Source of the DNA: Pontederia crassipes
Lineage: Eukaryota > Streptophyta > Magnoliopsida > Commelinales > Pontederiaceae
NCBI GenBank assembly: GCA_030549335.1
Contig: CM060188.1
Location: 71,888,696-71,952,695 of the forward strand
Length of the DNA stretch: 64,000 nt
Reading direction: 5' to 3'
Program-made: the position numbers and the translations under genes
Part shown: one piece after another, positions 16,481-28,439 of the stretch
Layout of the letters: every line of letters starts with the position of its first letter
Numbering within the stretch: the first letter of the stretch is position 1
Notes under the pieces: model-generated
Seen by the model: only the letters and a program-made list of their open reading frames with translations
Told to the model about the DNA's origin: nothing
Databases searched by the model: none

Positions 16481-18850
16481 CAGTCTTCACTCAAGGGTTT
16501 TGTAAAGATTTTTCGCTAGTTGAATTTCAATAGGCACATATTCAATAACAATATCCTTAAGGGTTGCGTGCTCTTAAATGAAATGATATTGCAAATCAAT
16601 ATGTTTTGTTCTAGAGTGATAAATCAGATTCTTAGTCATCTTTATAGCACTAGTGTTATTGCACATGGGTACATTTGAGCAAATAATTCCATAATCAAGC
16701 AATTGTTGTCTGACTCAAAAAATTTGTGCACAACAACTACCGGCGATAATGTATTCGACCTCAATGGTAGAAAGTACGATGAAGTTTTGTTTCTTACTAA
16801 TCCATAATATAAGGGAGCTACCAAGGAAATAACATATCTCACTAGTGTTTTTTCTATCAATTTTGCATCTAGCAAAGTCCACATCAGTGTAGGCATGCAA
16901 ATTAAAGGTAGAATTTCTATCATACCAAAATATCTAAATCGCAAGTGTGTTTTAAATAATGTATTATTCTCTTAACGGAAATTGAGTGTGATTCTCTAGG
17001 TGCGAATTGAAATCTAACACATAGACATACACTAAACATAATATCCAGCCTAAATGTCATTAAGTAAAGCTGAGTGCAAATCATACCATTATACCTTTTT
17101 TTATCAACGGATTTGCCTTTATCATCCTTATCCAATTTGGTTGAGGTGCTCATGGGTGTTGAACTTGGATTGTACTCATTCATTCAAAAACGTTTGAGCG
17201 ATTCTTTTGTATAATTTTCTTGATTTAGAAAAATTCTATCTTTTGATTGCTTCACATGTAGTCCTAGAAAGAATGTGAGCTCACCTACAAGAAGAATTTC
17301 AAATTCTTTTTACATAAGATATTCAAACTCTTTATACAAACATTCGTTAGTGGCACCATAAATAATGTCATCGACATAAATATGAACAATTAAAATGTCA
17401 AGTTTCCCTTTATGAAAATCATTTTCAATTCAAAATGAACTCAATATTTCGTACCAAACTTTAGGAGCTTGTTTCAATCCATAATTCAAAATGAACTCAA
17501 TATTTTGTACCAAACTTTAGGAGCTTGTTTTAATCCATAAATAGCTTTTGCAAATTTGAAAACATGATTTGAAAAATTCGAGTTTTCAAAATCTTGAGGT
17601 TGTTCAACATAAACCTCTTCATTTTTAAAATCATTTAAAAATATTGATTTCACATCCATTTGAAAAAACTTAAATTCTTTAAAACATGCAAAAGCTAATA
17701 ACATATAAATAGTCTCAAGTCTAGCAATGGGAGCAAAAGATTTATCAAAATCAATCCCTTCAATTTGTGACTAATCCTTGGTCACTAATCTAGTCTCGTT
17801 TCTCACAATGATATCATTTTCATCTAATTTGTTTCAAAAGACCTCTTAGTTCCAATAATAGGATGATCCTTGAGTCTTTCGGCAATTTTTCAAATTTGAT
17901 TTCTTTAAAAATTATTTAGTTCCTCGTGCATTGAATTTATTCAATTTGGATCATTTAGGGCTTCATCTATATTGTTAGGTTCAAATTATGCAAGAAATAC
18001 TGAGAATGCACATAATTTTTTTAACAAACTTCTAGTTTTTATAACTTCACCTATATTACCTATGACTTGGTTAAGTGGATTAGTGGAAACATGATTTTCA
18101 ATTTCTTAGAATGATTTGTGGAGCATCAATTTGTTGTTCATTAATCCTCCCCTCACTCTCCACTTGGTCTTCAACTTCATCTTCTCTTTGTCCTTCACAA
18201 TTGTCTTCATGAGATGGGTTTTCTTTTAGGTGAACTTTCTCTAATCTACTTTGTGCTTCGGTTACACCGACTTCATCTTCATCCACTTGCTTATTCAAGA
18301 TAAAATCATTAGTTTCTTGAAATCTAACATGCATAGACTCTTAAACCAAAAGTGTCTTTTTATTATAAATTCTATAAGCTTTACTTGTAGTAGAGTAATC
18401 AAGAAAGATAGCATCATCATATTTAGCATCAAATTTGTCTAATTTATTCTTATTGTTCAATATAAAACATTTGCATCCAAATATTTTAAAGTATGAGTGG
18501 TCTTTTCCATAAATAAGCTCAAAACAAGTTTTCTTCGTTAGTGGTCTTATTAAAGTTTTATTTAGCACATATCAAGAGGCATTAATAGCTTCCATCCAAA
18601 AATATCTTTGAAGGTTACTCTCGTTCAAAATAGTTCTTGTCATCTCTTGTATAGTTCTATTTTTCTTTTCTAAAACTTCATTTTGTTGAGGGGTTCTAGG
18701 AATAGAAAAATTATGCACTATGCCATTTTCATCACAAAATAATGCAAACTTTTTATTTTCAAATTCTCTACCACGATCACTTCCAAATTTTGAAATCTTT
18801 TATTCAAATTAATTTTATACTCTTTTAGTAAACTTAAAAAACATGTCAAA
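16481..18850 (-). pseudogene. pol remnant of element A: integrase C-terminal half, RT, RNase H
   Basis: Read on the minus strand from 18,850 down. First is integrase core sequence (SDRGREFEN, PRTPQQN, about 18,790-18,670). Next is its C-terminal part (GCKCFILNNKNKLDKFDAK, about 18,460). RT follows with IYGLKQAPKVWY (about 17,530) and the YVDD active-site motif at 17368-17379. RNase H comes last (YTDVDFARCKIDRK, LSTIEVEY, about 16,890-16,730). The order INT-RT-RH identifies Copia. Many stops and shifts are present, plus a 56-bp tandem duplication at 17427-17538 in RT. The integrase is cut at 18850, exactly where the LTR of element B begins, so B's insertion interrupted it. Confidence 0.82.
17427..17538. 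repeat. 56-bp tandem duplication inside RT of element A
   Basis: The 56-bp segment starting aattcaaaatgaactcaat at 17427 is repeated at 17483 with a few mismatches. It adds 56 nt and shifts the RT frame. Confidence 0.85.
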
Positions 18851-20293
18851 TGTAGGATCGAAAGCACCAAGAGAGGGAGGGTGTGAAATGATGTATAAAA
18901 AATCTAACCGAAAAAGCAATAAAAGTCGATTTTTAGAAAATGCGATCGCAATCAAGTAAAAGATAAGTAAGAAGAGCAAGAGAAGAAAAAGATGTAATAT
19001 GTTGACGAAGTTCGACTCAATTCTTTGGCCTACGTCCCGCTCTGACTTCCCGACCTCAAGACCGTTGGAGATTCACTAGCCTTTTCTTTTTTTTCTAAGG
19101 AGAGAATAACATTTTCTACATCACAATGTCTTTTTCTTCACTTAAGAGGTAAGGCACATCTCTTCTTACAAGGAGCTCTCAAAACTATCTAAACAAGAAC
19201 ACAAGAATTCCCTCCAATTCTCTCTTCTTATAAAGAATGCTCACACTTAGAAACTAGAAGAGGAAATGGATGATTTACAAAATTTAGCTCAAGAAAAATG
19301 ATTTGGACTTGAAGGAAACTCTAGAGTGATTTACCTTGCTCGGATAACCTTCCTTCAATCTTTTAGTCCCTTTTATCGACTTCTCTTGAAAATATGGCCG
19401 TTGTAAATTAATTTAAAAAGTGTTGTGTTGTCACCTCTAAAACGGTCGCCCATTTTAATATCGTTCGTTTGTTTTGCACAGTAATTAGCCGTTATGCCTT
19501 TTGTCGCATATTCAATGGTCGTCGATTGTAGTATCGGGCGTCCGTTTAATATAAGATAATAGTCGTTGCTTTTGTCTTTTTTGTGCAATTTTCTGTTAAT
19601 CGTAGTTCGAAGAAGGATTATAGCTGTTTATTTAATTTTTGCTTCCATAACGGTCGCCCGAAAGGGAATCGATCGTCCGATTTAGAATTCTCGTGCTCTC
19701 TGTAATTTGCGATCGTCCATGCAGCGACTTTGGTCATCCGATTTTCATATTTTTATTCTTTGCTGCCCAGAACGGTCGATTGTTAATATTTCAGTCGTCC
19801 GATTTAGAAGTGTCCGTGCTTTTTGTAATCTGTGATCGTTCATGCGCCAGCTTCGGCCGTCCGATTTATATATTTTTTACCTTTACTACCCAGAACAGTC
19901 AACCGTTAGAGTTTCCATCGTCCGTTTAAGAAATGTCTGCGCTCTTTGTAATCTACGATCATTTCATCTATCATTTCGGTCATCCATTATGTACGTCAAT
20001 CTTTCATGTAACACATATAACAGTCAACCGAACATAAATCGATCACCCGATTTAGGAAATCATTTCTTTTTAGAATTAGCGATCATTTCAGCTTCGCTTC
20101 GGTCATCCATTATAAGTCAAAACGGTCGCCCGTTACTGTTACGGTCGACCGTTTGTACTGCTAAAAATATTTTGACTCTTTTTCTTCATAAAAATATTTA
20201 ATATGTTCACACTAACACTTTAAGCACAATTAGTATATCATCTTCCTTCTTTGCTATCATCAAAATACTTAGAATATGGTCTCTGGACCAACA
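18851..20293 (-). repeat. 3' LTR of element B with about 122-bp tandem repeats
   Basis: On the + strand it runs from TGTAGGATCG (18851) to GGACCAACA (20293), so on the element's strand it starts TGTTGGTCC and ends CA. The polypurine tract complement follows at 20295. The U3 part holds four tandem units of 122-126 bp, marked by GTCCGATTTAGAA-like words at 19675, 19797, 19920 and about 20046. These are dense in CGGTCGCCCG/CGATCGTCCG words. Confidence 0.75.
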
Positions 20294-20294
20294 A

Positions 20295-20308
20295 TCTCTC
20301 CCTCTTTT
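20295..20308 (-). promoter_or_regulatory. Polypurine tract of element B
   Basis: TCTCTCCCTCTTTT on the + strand, next to the LTR edge. On the element strand it is AAAAGAGGGAGAGA. Confidence 0.65.
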
Positions 20309-20789
20309 ATGATGGCAAACAAGGTGACGATGAGGTAAATAAATAACAAAATGTAAGTTTCTTCCGCTTAATTTATGCTTATCTTGTGACATTAAAAGAT
20401 ATTATTTACTCCCCCTCAATCAAAGCATATTTTCTTTTTATAAGACATAATGATATCAAAAGAACAAAATCATAATGACATCCAAATAAAAAACTAGAAA
20501 ACATATTCATAGTCACATGACAATATCCATCCATACATAGATAACAACATAAATCATCCATCCATACATATTCAACATAGTTTTCATCACATAAGTATGA
20601 GTGCAACATCATAAACACACATAAAGTCACACATACATCTCATAAACACACAAAGTCATACATACATAGTGACATACATAATCTCCATCATACATAAAGT
20701 CATTAATAACATCGTCTCCATCACATATCTTCTCCCCCTTTTGACATCATCAAAATGGGGAAACAAAATGAAAAAGTAAATAAAGAAAA

Positions 20790-22042
20790 CTAAGCATCGT
20801 CGGGCGGAGGAGGCGCAACTCGCTCATAAGGGATAGTGTCAAAGCCTTGAGAGCGAAAGTATGCAAATAAACAATCCTAAATGCGATGATGATCAATCTC
20901 CAACCTCTCCATGTGTGAAGTCATATCGTCTAAGCATCTATCGATGCCGAACATGTGTGTTATCATTCCATCCCACTCATCACGTGAAGGAACTGTGGAT
21001 GCATGCTAGACACTCATCGGCACAAATGGAGGACGTATATATTGCTCCAATGAAGGTCCAGTATCCTCCATAAGAGCTCTCGTAGGAACCTCTGTACCTA
21101 CTACATCATTAGTGTTCGAGCCTTGTGTCTCTTATCCTTTTTTCACAAAGATCCATTCGTTATTATGAGGACAAAACCCTTTCATTTCAATGTGACTTTC
21201 CCAATGATATCAGTAGGTCTCTCAGAATATGATGGCTCGGTCTCAAGAATAATAATATCTTTCTGATGAAAGATCCGAGTAAGAAAAGAACCATAATGAA
21301 AAATCATATTGTGAAAGCGTTTGGAGTCTATCTTTTCTTTGCTGGAGATGAAGTGATAAATCATGTAGGCTCCAAAGTTAACCGAAGGAAGATCATTTCG
21401 AAGAAGACGATAGAGAAGGCGTAGATCATACAAAGTCATATCAGTGCAATGACCGGATCGAGAGAATAAGATGTGACTAACTATATGATAAGCAACAAGA
21501 AGGGAAGGAGTCAACTTCTTTAGAAGTCCTTTCATAGGAAAGCTATATACTTCACCATAAAAAACAACTTCAAGAGCTTCAGTCATAGTGATATCAGAGG
21601 GCCACCTATGAGTCGCAATGTTCATAAATACTCCTTTGGGAACATCAAAGGTCTCACAAATCAAATATTCAGTGATTTTAATGGTACGCTTAAAGATGTG
21701 AGATGTCACATAAGATTTAGATTCAGGAAATGACATATTTGTATAGAAAAGTCGAACCAACCTAGGATAGATAGGTTCTCGAACATCAAGTAGGGGAAGC
21801 CAACCAATGCCATCAAACAAGTCATGGACAAAATTAATGTTAAGGGAATTCTAATATACTCTCATGCCATGTGCTACTTCTCTAGAGGAATACAATTATT
21901 CAAAGTTGGATGCAATAGACATGTTAGCAAATAGAGAAAAATTGAATTCTTCAGGCGTGGGCGGAGAGTCTAATCGTGGGCGAGAAGAACCTAGTTTCTT
22001 CCTCTTGCGAGGACCAGCAACAAGTTTATTCTTTGGGGGCAT
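20790..22042 (-). pseudogene. Extra ORF downstream of pol in element B ('putative plant transposon protein' type)
   Basis: The start ATG at 22040-22042 (MPPKNKLVAGPRKRKKLG) and the natural stop at 20790-20792 frame about 417 codons. The longest open part, 21,820-21,182, contains GWLPLLDVREPIYPRLVRLF and LRLLYRLLRNDLPSVNFGAY. The protein begins with a basic Pro/Lys/Arg segment and ends in a Pro-rich, acidic tail (ERVAPPPPDDA). At least one stop (after ASNFE, about 21,896) and another near 21,850 break it. It matches the ORF of element A in position and domain. Its function is unknown; the basic N-terminus would suit nuclear or nucleic-acid contact, which is inference. Confidence 0.65.
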
Positions 22043-22169
22043 TGGTTGCAAAATCAGTTTCAAGAATGTAATCGAGAATTGACAAACATAATCGAAAAAG
22101 AAGAAACGATCGACCACTGTGAAGAACAGTCGATCGTTTTTGTCCAAGACAGAATAGCCTATCATTTTT

Positions 22170-23250
22170 CAATCGACTCTAAAAACGATCTTTACAACAT
22201 TCAATCAATTCGCACAACAAGGAATCTAGCATAATGACTACGTGTGGATCAAATTGTGATTGAAGAGTTTTGAGAGACAGCCGACTGATATCAATGGTTG
22301 AATCATTTGAAAGAATGGGAAGGATTGTCGGATGAATTTGTGAATCGTAAAAAACGCTCTAGTTCCACCTCATCGTCGTTCTAAGTTTGTTGGAGTCCGG
22401 TTCTCTAGCGATGGGCGACTGGAGAACAACTGATCGGACTGCAGTCGTCGACGAAGTAGATCGCCGGAAGAGGGTCGAGATCAAATACGTCGGAGTCGAT
22501 TTTACCGTCGTCGACCGAGCGACTAAAGAATCTTCGACTGTCGAGAAAACTTGTCGAAGAGGATCGATTCCTGATGAGAAGGATCGCGGGAGAGAAATCA
22601 ACGATGATGAGGGTCGTCGGCCGAGAAAGGTCGCCGAAATTGATTCTGTAGAAGTCAATTTCACCGCCGTCAATTGAGCGACTATCTAGAAAGATCGCCG
22701 AGGAGGATCACCGGAGAAGTCGAGGAGGATCGTCGAAGAAGTCGAGGAGGATCGTCGAAGAAGTCAAGGAGGATCATCGAAAATGACGGCCGAGAGAAAT
22801 CGTCGAGAAGAATGGAATTTTCTACGGCAGTGGCGCACAAAAGGTCATCCGATATCGAATTTGGGGAAAATTTGTTGACGGTCCTTTTATATCGCATTGA
22901 AAATGGTCGCCTGATACTATGTCGAGCGACCATTATCCGTTAGACATTATAGTCGATCTATTTTGTTTTTAACGGTCGTCCGAAATATTTTGGGCGATCG
23001 TTCTAGAAGTACGTACTCCGTAGAAAAAATCGGTCATTTAGTAACTTAAATGGTCATCCGGTCAGATCCTATAACGGTCGACCGATATGATAATGGTCGA
23101 TCGGTCTGAATGTTTGTGTTGTGCAACACAATTTTATATTCAATTCGATTAATAAATAATACTTACATAATCAAGTCACTCATGAGTTGAGTTGAGAGCA
23201 ATTAGGTTCCTAACATTCCAAGTTCACGTCTAAGCATACAAAATCTTTTC
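22170..23250. repeat. GTCG-rich spacer of element B with 22-bp tandem repeat
   Basis: This non-coding spacer between the extra ORF and RNase H is unusually rich in TCGAC/GGTCG words, for example cggtcgaccgatatg at about 23,080. Three 22-bp units (gaagtcgaggaggatcgtcga plus one base) lie at 22716-22781. Overlapping open frames on both strands at 22,359-22,943 are products of this composition and match no protein known to me. Confidence 0.55.
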
Positions 23251-26200
23251 TCACTTAAGGGTCAAATTGAATTTCGGTAGACACATGTTCAATAGCAATG
23301 TCCTTAAGTGTCACATGTTCTCTATTGAAATGATAGCGCAAATCAATATGCTTGGTTCGACAATGTTGAATTGGTTTTTTAGTCATTTCTATTGCACTTG
23401 TGTTATCGCACTTCATGGGTACACTTGAACAACTTATACCATAATCAAGTAATTATTAGTTTACCCATAATATCTATGCACAACAACTATCGACTACTAT
23501 ATATTCGGTCTCAACGGTAGAGAGTGCGATGGAGTTTTGCTTTTTGCTAGCCCAAGAGAGCTACCAAGAAAGCAACACATCCCACTAGTGCTTTTCCTAT
23601 CAACTTTACATCTGGCAAAATCCGCATCGGTGTAGGCATGTAAATAAAAAGATGAGTTCCTATCATACCAAATGCCTAAATCACAAGTATGCTTCAAATA
23701 ACGTAAAATTCTTTTAAGGACAACTAAGTATATTTCTTAGACGCGGATTGAAATCTTGCACACAAGCATAACTAAACAATATATCCGGCCTAGATGTCGT
23801 CAAGTAAAATAAACTACCAACCATACCTCTATACCTCTTTTGATCAATGGATTTACCTTTCTCATCTTTATCTAATTTAGTTGTAGTGCTAATGGGAGTT
23901 GAACTTGGCTTACATTCATCAATTCCAATTCTCTTTAGCAACTCCCTTGTATACTTCTCTTGCTTAAAAAATATTCCATCTTTATTTTACTTGAATTATA
24001 ATCCTAAAAAGAATATGAGTTCACCTACAAGATTAATCTCAAATTCTTTTTGCATAAGAGATTCAAACTCTTTGTACAAGCATTCATTAGTCATCAACAT
24101 AAATATGAACTATTAAAATATCATCTTCCAAATGCTTAAAAAATAATGTAGTATCAGCTTTCCCTTTTTGAAAATGATTTTCAATAAAAAAAAGTAAGTC
24201 TTTCATACCAAACTCTAGGAGCGTGTTTAAGTTCATAAAGAACTTTAAAAAATTTAAATACATGATTAGAAAAATCTGAATTTTCAAAATCTTTAGGTTG
24301 CTAAATATAGACTTCCTCATTTATAAAACCATTAGAAAGGCCGATTTTACATCCATTTGAAAAAGTTGGAATCCTTTAAAACATGCAAAAGCTAAAAGTA
24401 TTCTAATAGTCTCAAGTCTAGCAACGGGAGCAAAAGTTTATTCGAAATCAACTCCTATTTATAAATAACATTTTGCTACTAGTCTTGCCTTATTCTTATT
24501 ATGATGCCATTTTCATCTAGTTTGTTTCTAAAAACTCATTTAGTACCAATTATTGAATAATCCTTTGGTCTTTCTACAAGTTTTCAAACTTAATTCCTTT
24601 CAAAATTATTTAATTCTTCATCATGGCATTTATTCAATTTGAATCATTCAAAGCTTCATCAACGTTACTAGATTCAAATTGTGCAAGAAATACCGAAAAA
24701 GTGCATAAGTATTTCAAGAAGTTTCTAGTTTTTATACCTTCATTTATATTATCTATTACTTGATCAAGTGGATGTGATGATGCATGCTTCTAATTCCTTG
24801 AAATAACTTGATTATCTTCCACTTGTGGCTTTTCTATTTGTTCCACATTTGAGATATCCAATCTCTTTTCTTTCAAGTTTTCATTTTGGATTTGCATATC
24901 TTCAAGTTGTCTTTCTACTTCAACTATTTCTTCCTCATAAAAAAAATCAGTAGTTTCATTGAATTTAACATTAATAAATTCTTCAACAATTAATGTTCTT
25001 TTGTTATATACTGTATATGCTTTACTTATACTAGAGCATTCAAGAAACACACCATCATCACATTTTGCATCAAATTTGTCTAATTTATCTTTAATGTTCA
25101 AGATATAACATTTACAATCAAACACTTTGAAATATGAAATATTTGACATTTTTCCATATAAAGCTTCAAAACATGCTTTCTTTTCAAAACGTCTAAGTAA
25201 GATTCTATTTCAAACATAACATGCTGTGTTTGCAGCTTCCGTCCAAAAATACTTAGGTAAATTACTTTCATTTAGCATTGTCCTAGTCATTTCTTGAATG
25301 GTTGTATTTTTTCTTTCTACTACTCCATTTTGTTGAGGTGTCCTAGGTGTAGAAAAGTTGTGTGTAATTTCATTATCTTCACAAAACAATTCAAATTTGT
25401 ATTTTTCAAATTCATCTCCATGGTCACTTCTAATTTTTGCAATTCTTAATTCAAGTTCATTTTGTATTCTTTTTGCAAATTTAGAAAACATGTTTATAGT
25501 TTCATCTTTACTTGTAAGAAAGGTAATCCAAGTAAAACAAGAGACGTCATCAACAATAACAATAACATATTTCTTTCCACCTAAACTTATTACATCAATA
25601 AGTCCAAATAAATCAAGATGTAAATGTTCTAAAGACCTTTGTGTACTAATAGCATTTTTTTTAATTTGAAAGAGCTTTTGGTTTGTTTACCTCTAAGACA
25701 TGAATTACAAACATTGTTCTTTTCAAATCTAATTTTCAAATTAAACCTCTAAACATGACTTGAAAGTTTATTTAACAACTTGAAATTTACATGTCCTAAT
25801 CTTTTATGTCAAAGATTTTTATCATCATGCATAACACTAAGACATTTTTCACTTTTCAAATTTTCAAAATCAATACATTATTATATCTAAAACCCATATG
25901 TAGAACTTCATTATTTTCATATAGAATCAAGCATTTGTCTTTTTTAAAATTTACTAAGTAATTTTTATCACACAATTGACTTATACTAATTAAGATATGT
26001 TTTAAGTTTTCAACTAGCCAAACATTTTCCAACTATACTTTATCATTTTTACCAACATTACATATACCAATTACTCTTCCTTTGCTATTATTTTCAAAGG
26101 TGACTTTTCCTCCATTTTTCTTTTCTAATGTAATGAAGTTTGATGGATCACTAGTCATATGTCTTAAGCATCCACTATCCAAATACCATTTGCCTTCATT

Positions 26201-26860
26201 ATCCATTAAAGCTCCTCACAAGAAAGACATTAAGATTCTCATCTTTTTTGTATCCAAACTTACTTGGGTCCAATTTGGTTAGTGATGATCTTTTTAGAGA
26301 CCCAAATTTTCTTCGTACAACTATTTATTTCCTTTTTAACTATACATTCATAAGAGTAATGTCCTTCATAACCACAATGAAAACAAGTGATATGTGATTT
26401 TGCATGAAAATTTTGTGATGCTTTAACAAATAGAATCCTTTTATCCTTCTTAATATCAAATGAGCTAAAATCAAGTCCATTTTTATTAAAAAGTCTTCTT
26501 TGTGTTGATAGCATTGTATTTAGCATTTTTCCACCATTTGCAAACTTTTCAAGTTTACTTTTTAAAACATTATTCTCATTTTTCAAGGTTTCAACACTAC
26601 AAGTTTATTTTTTCATAAGATAATTCTAAAGTATTATTTTTCATTTTCAAAGCTTCAATCATAAATTCTAAACTAGAGTTTTCATTATCTAGTAAATTAC
26701 AATTTCCACAAACTTTAAAATCATTTTCATTTTTCAAATTTTCAAGTTCTATTTTTAAATCATCATATTTATTTTTAAGGAATATATATTTACCTATAAG
26801 AATTCTAAACTCATCATGCATATCAAAATATTCGCTATCACTAGATTCGAATGCTAATTA
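23251..26860 (-). pseudogene. gag-pol remnant of element B: coiled coil, CCHC, protease, integrase, RT, RNase H
   Basis: Minus-strand order from right to left. Gag coiled coil (SSDSEYFDMHDEFRILIGKY, 26,860-26,597). CCHC knuckle (CFHCGYEGHYSYEC, about 26,380). Retropepsin-like start (WYLDSGCLRHMTSD, about 26,200). Integrase (RSDHGDEFEKYKFELF, PRTPQQNGVVERK, 25,491-25,210). Integrase tail (24,790-25,149). RT with YVDD near 24,095. RNase H (YTDADFARCKVDRKSTSG, about 23,640). RT is broken directly after YVDD, where about 17 nt present in element A are missing and a TAA follows. Many further stops occur. Confidence 0.8.
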
Positions 26861-28290
26861 CTTTTCTTTTTGCATTATCGTTAAAAGTCACTGTTCCACC
26901 ATTCTTCTTTTCCTTAGTAATGAAATTTGATATGTGTCTAATCATATGTCTTGAACATCTACTATCCAAGTAGATTCGACTCTTTGGTACCCAAACTTTT
27001 TTGGGTCCAATTTGGTTAGTGGTGGAGGTTCTTTTAGGAACCAAATATTCTTCTTACCAACACTTTTGCCTTTCTTAATGTTACACTCAAAAGCATAATG
27101 ACCATAAAAAACACAATGAAAACAAGTTATATTTGATTTATATGAATTTGATATTTTCACAAACAAAATTCTTCTATCATGTTTATTTTCGAAAGAATTA
27201 AAATAATGTCCCTTTTTATTTAAAGGTACTCTAGAATCACTAAGCATGACATATAACATTTTTCTTTCATTTGAAAACTTTTGAAGTTCAATTTTTTAAA
27301 TTCTCAACTTCCTTTTTCAAATCTACAATCTCCACATTTTGTTTTTTCAAAAGAATTATTAATATAATATTTTTCCATTTTCAATTCATCAATCAAGATC
27401 TCAAGTCTAGAATTTTTCATCATTTAAGATTTTGCAATGTTCACAATCAAGATTTTGTTTCTTATTTTCCTTTAATTTTTTAAAGTCATTTTTTTAAAGT
27501 TTCATGTTTTCTTTTAAGTATAGTATATCTATGGATAAGTTTCCTAAACTCTTCATGCATATCTAGAGAATCATCTTCATTAGAGAAATTAGAATTTACC
27601 ATTTCTTCATTTGCCATTAGACAAAGGTGTGCTTCAACATCATCTCTTGAGGATTTTGAAGCACCGCTTTCCTCATTTTCACTTTCATCCCATGTGGCTT
27701 GAAGGACATTTGTCTCCTTCTTAAAAGCTTATCCTTTCTTTTCACATTCATTTTTGTAGTGCCTAACATTCTTACATTCGAAGCATGTCACTTGATGAAC
27801 TTTTTTTCATCAAGATCTTCATCTTCTTCGTTAGTTTCCTCCTCATTCAGATTTGTTTTTAAAGCCAAAATTTTCCTTTTAGGAATACTTGCTTTTTCAT
27901 CTTCTTTGGTTTCAATCTTATAGGTCAAGAGAGATATAAGATCATCGAAGTCCAATTTATTTAAATCATTCTCTTCAATAACGGTTATCTTGGTATGCCA
28001 CTTGGATGATAGAGACCTAAGAAACTTCTTAACTTTCGGGGGGTTAGTTCTTGGTTCGTCAAAAGAGATTAAGGCATTCACAATATCATTAAATCTAATA
28101 ACCATTTCTTTTATACATTCATTATCAAGCATCTTGTCATAATGATGATTTAATATAATTTATTATAGATTCTTTGATCTTATCGGTTCCTTCATGTATA
28201 ATAATAAGTTTTTTCCAAATTTCATTAGTACTTTCATAGTTCAAAATTTAATTAAATTTGATAGTCTACAAAGTGATGCATGCAAAATAC
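26861..28290 (-). pseudogene. gag and protease start assigned to element A
   Basis: Minus strand from right to left. A Copia gag (UBN2-type) region (STNEIWKKLIIIHEGTDKIK about 28,240-28,170; then LRSLSSKWHTKITVIEE, 28,050-27,990). A coiled-coil stretch (about 27,600-27,280). A CCHC knuckle (CFHCVFYGHYAFEC, about 27,120). The protease start (YLDSRCSRHMIRH, about 26,960). Protease ends abruptly near 26,860, where a second gag piece (element B) starts. The catalytic DSG is changed to DSR, so it is inactive even apart from the frameshifts. Confidence 0.65.
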
Positions 28291-28439
28291 AACATATAAT
28301 TAGTCATACATTTAATCATATTTCGATTCATTTTCATATAGCATGTATCATTTTATGACCTTATTTACTTTAATTTTATAAAAATAGAAATCTAGCCAAA
28401 TTCTATATTTTATTGCAGAAAAAGAAAGAGAATTGAGTC
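28291..28439. other. Unassigned AT-rich DNA at the broken 5' end of A's gag
   Basis: Gag similarity fades at about 28,290. Nothing recognisable follows until the GGTCGTT-repeat region starts near 28,490. Confidence 0.4.

Larger units (their letters stand above)
18851..26860 (-). mobile_element. Retroelement B: 5'-truncated Copia (Sirevirus-like) element nested in A
   Basis: Its 3' LTR (18851-20293) starts in the middle of A's integrase. Reading rightwards on the + strand come the polypurine tract, the extra ORF, RNase H, RT, integrase, protease, a gag CCHC knuckle and a gag coiled-coil part. At about 26,860 it abuts a second, different gag-protease piece assigned to A. No 5' LTR or primer site of B was found. 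Its LTR differs in U3 from the LTRs of A but shares the R/U5-like half (TGTAGGATCGAAAGCACC; ggcctacgtcccgctctgac), so A and B are sister subfamilies. Confidence 0.6.

Noticed and set aside
14091..22042. Retroviral envelope gene
   Set aside because: The extra ORFs have no signal peptide, membrane anchor or glycoprotein features. Only position resembles an envelope.
22387..22943. Charged open frames on the + strand between element B's extra ORF and RNase H
   Set aside because: They come from GTCG/GAAG-rich low-complexity repeats, overlap frames on the opposite strand and have no homologue known to me.
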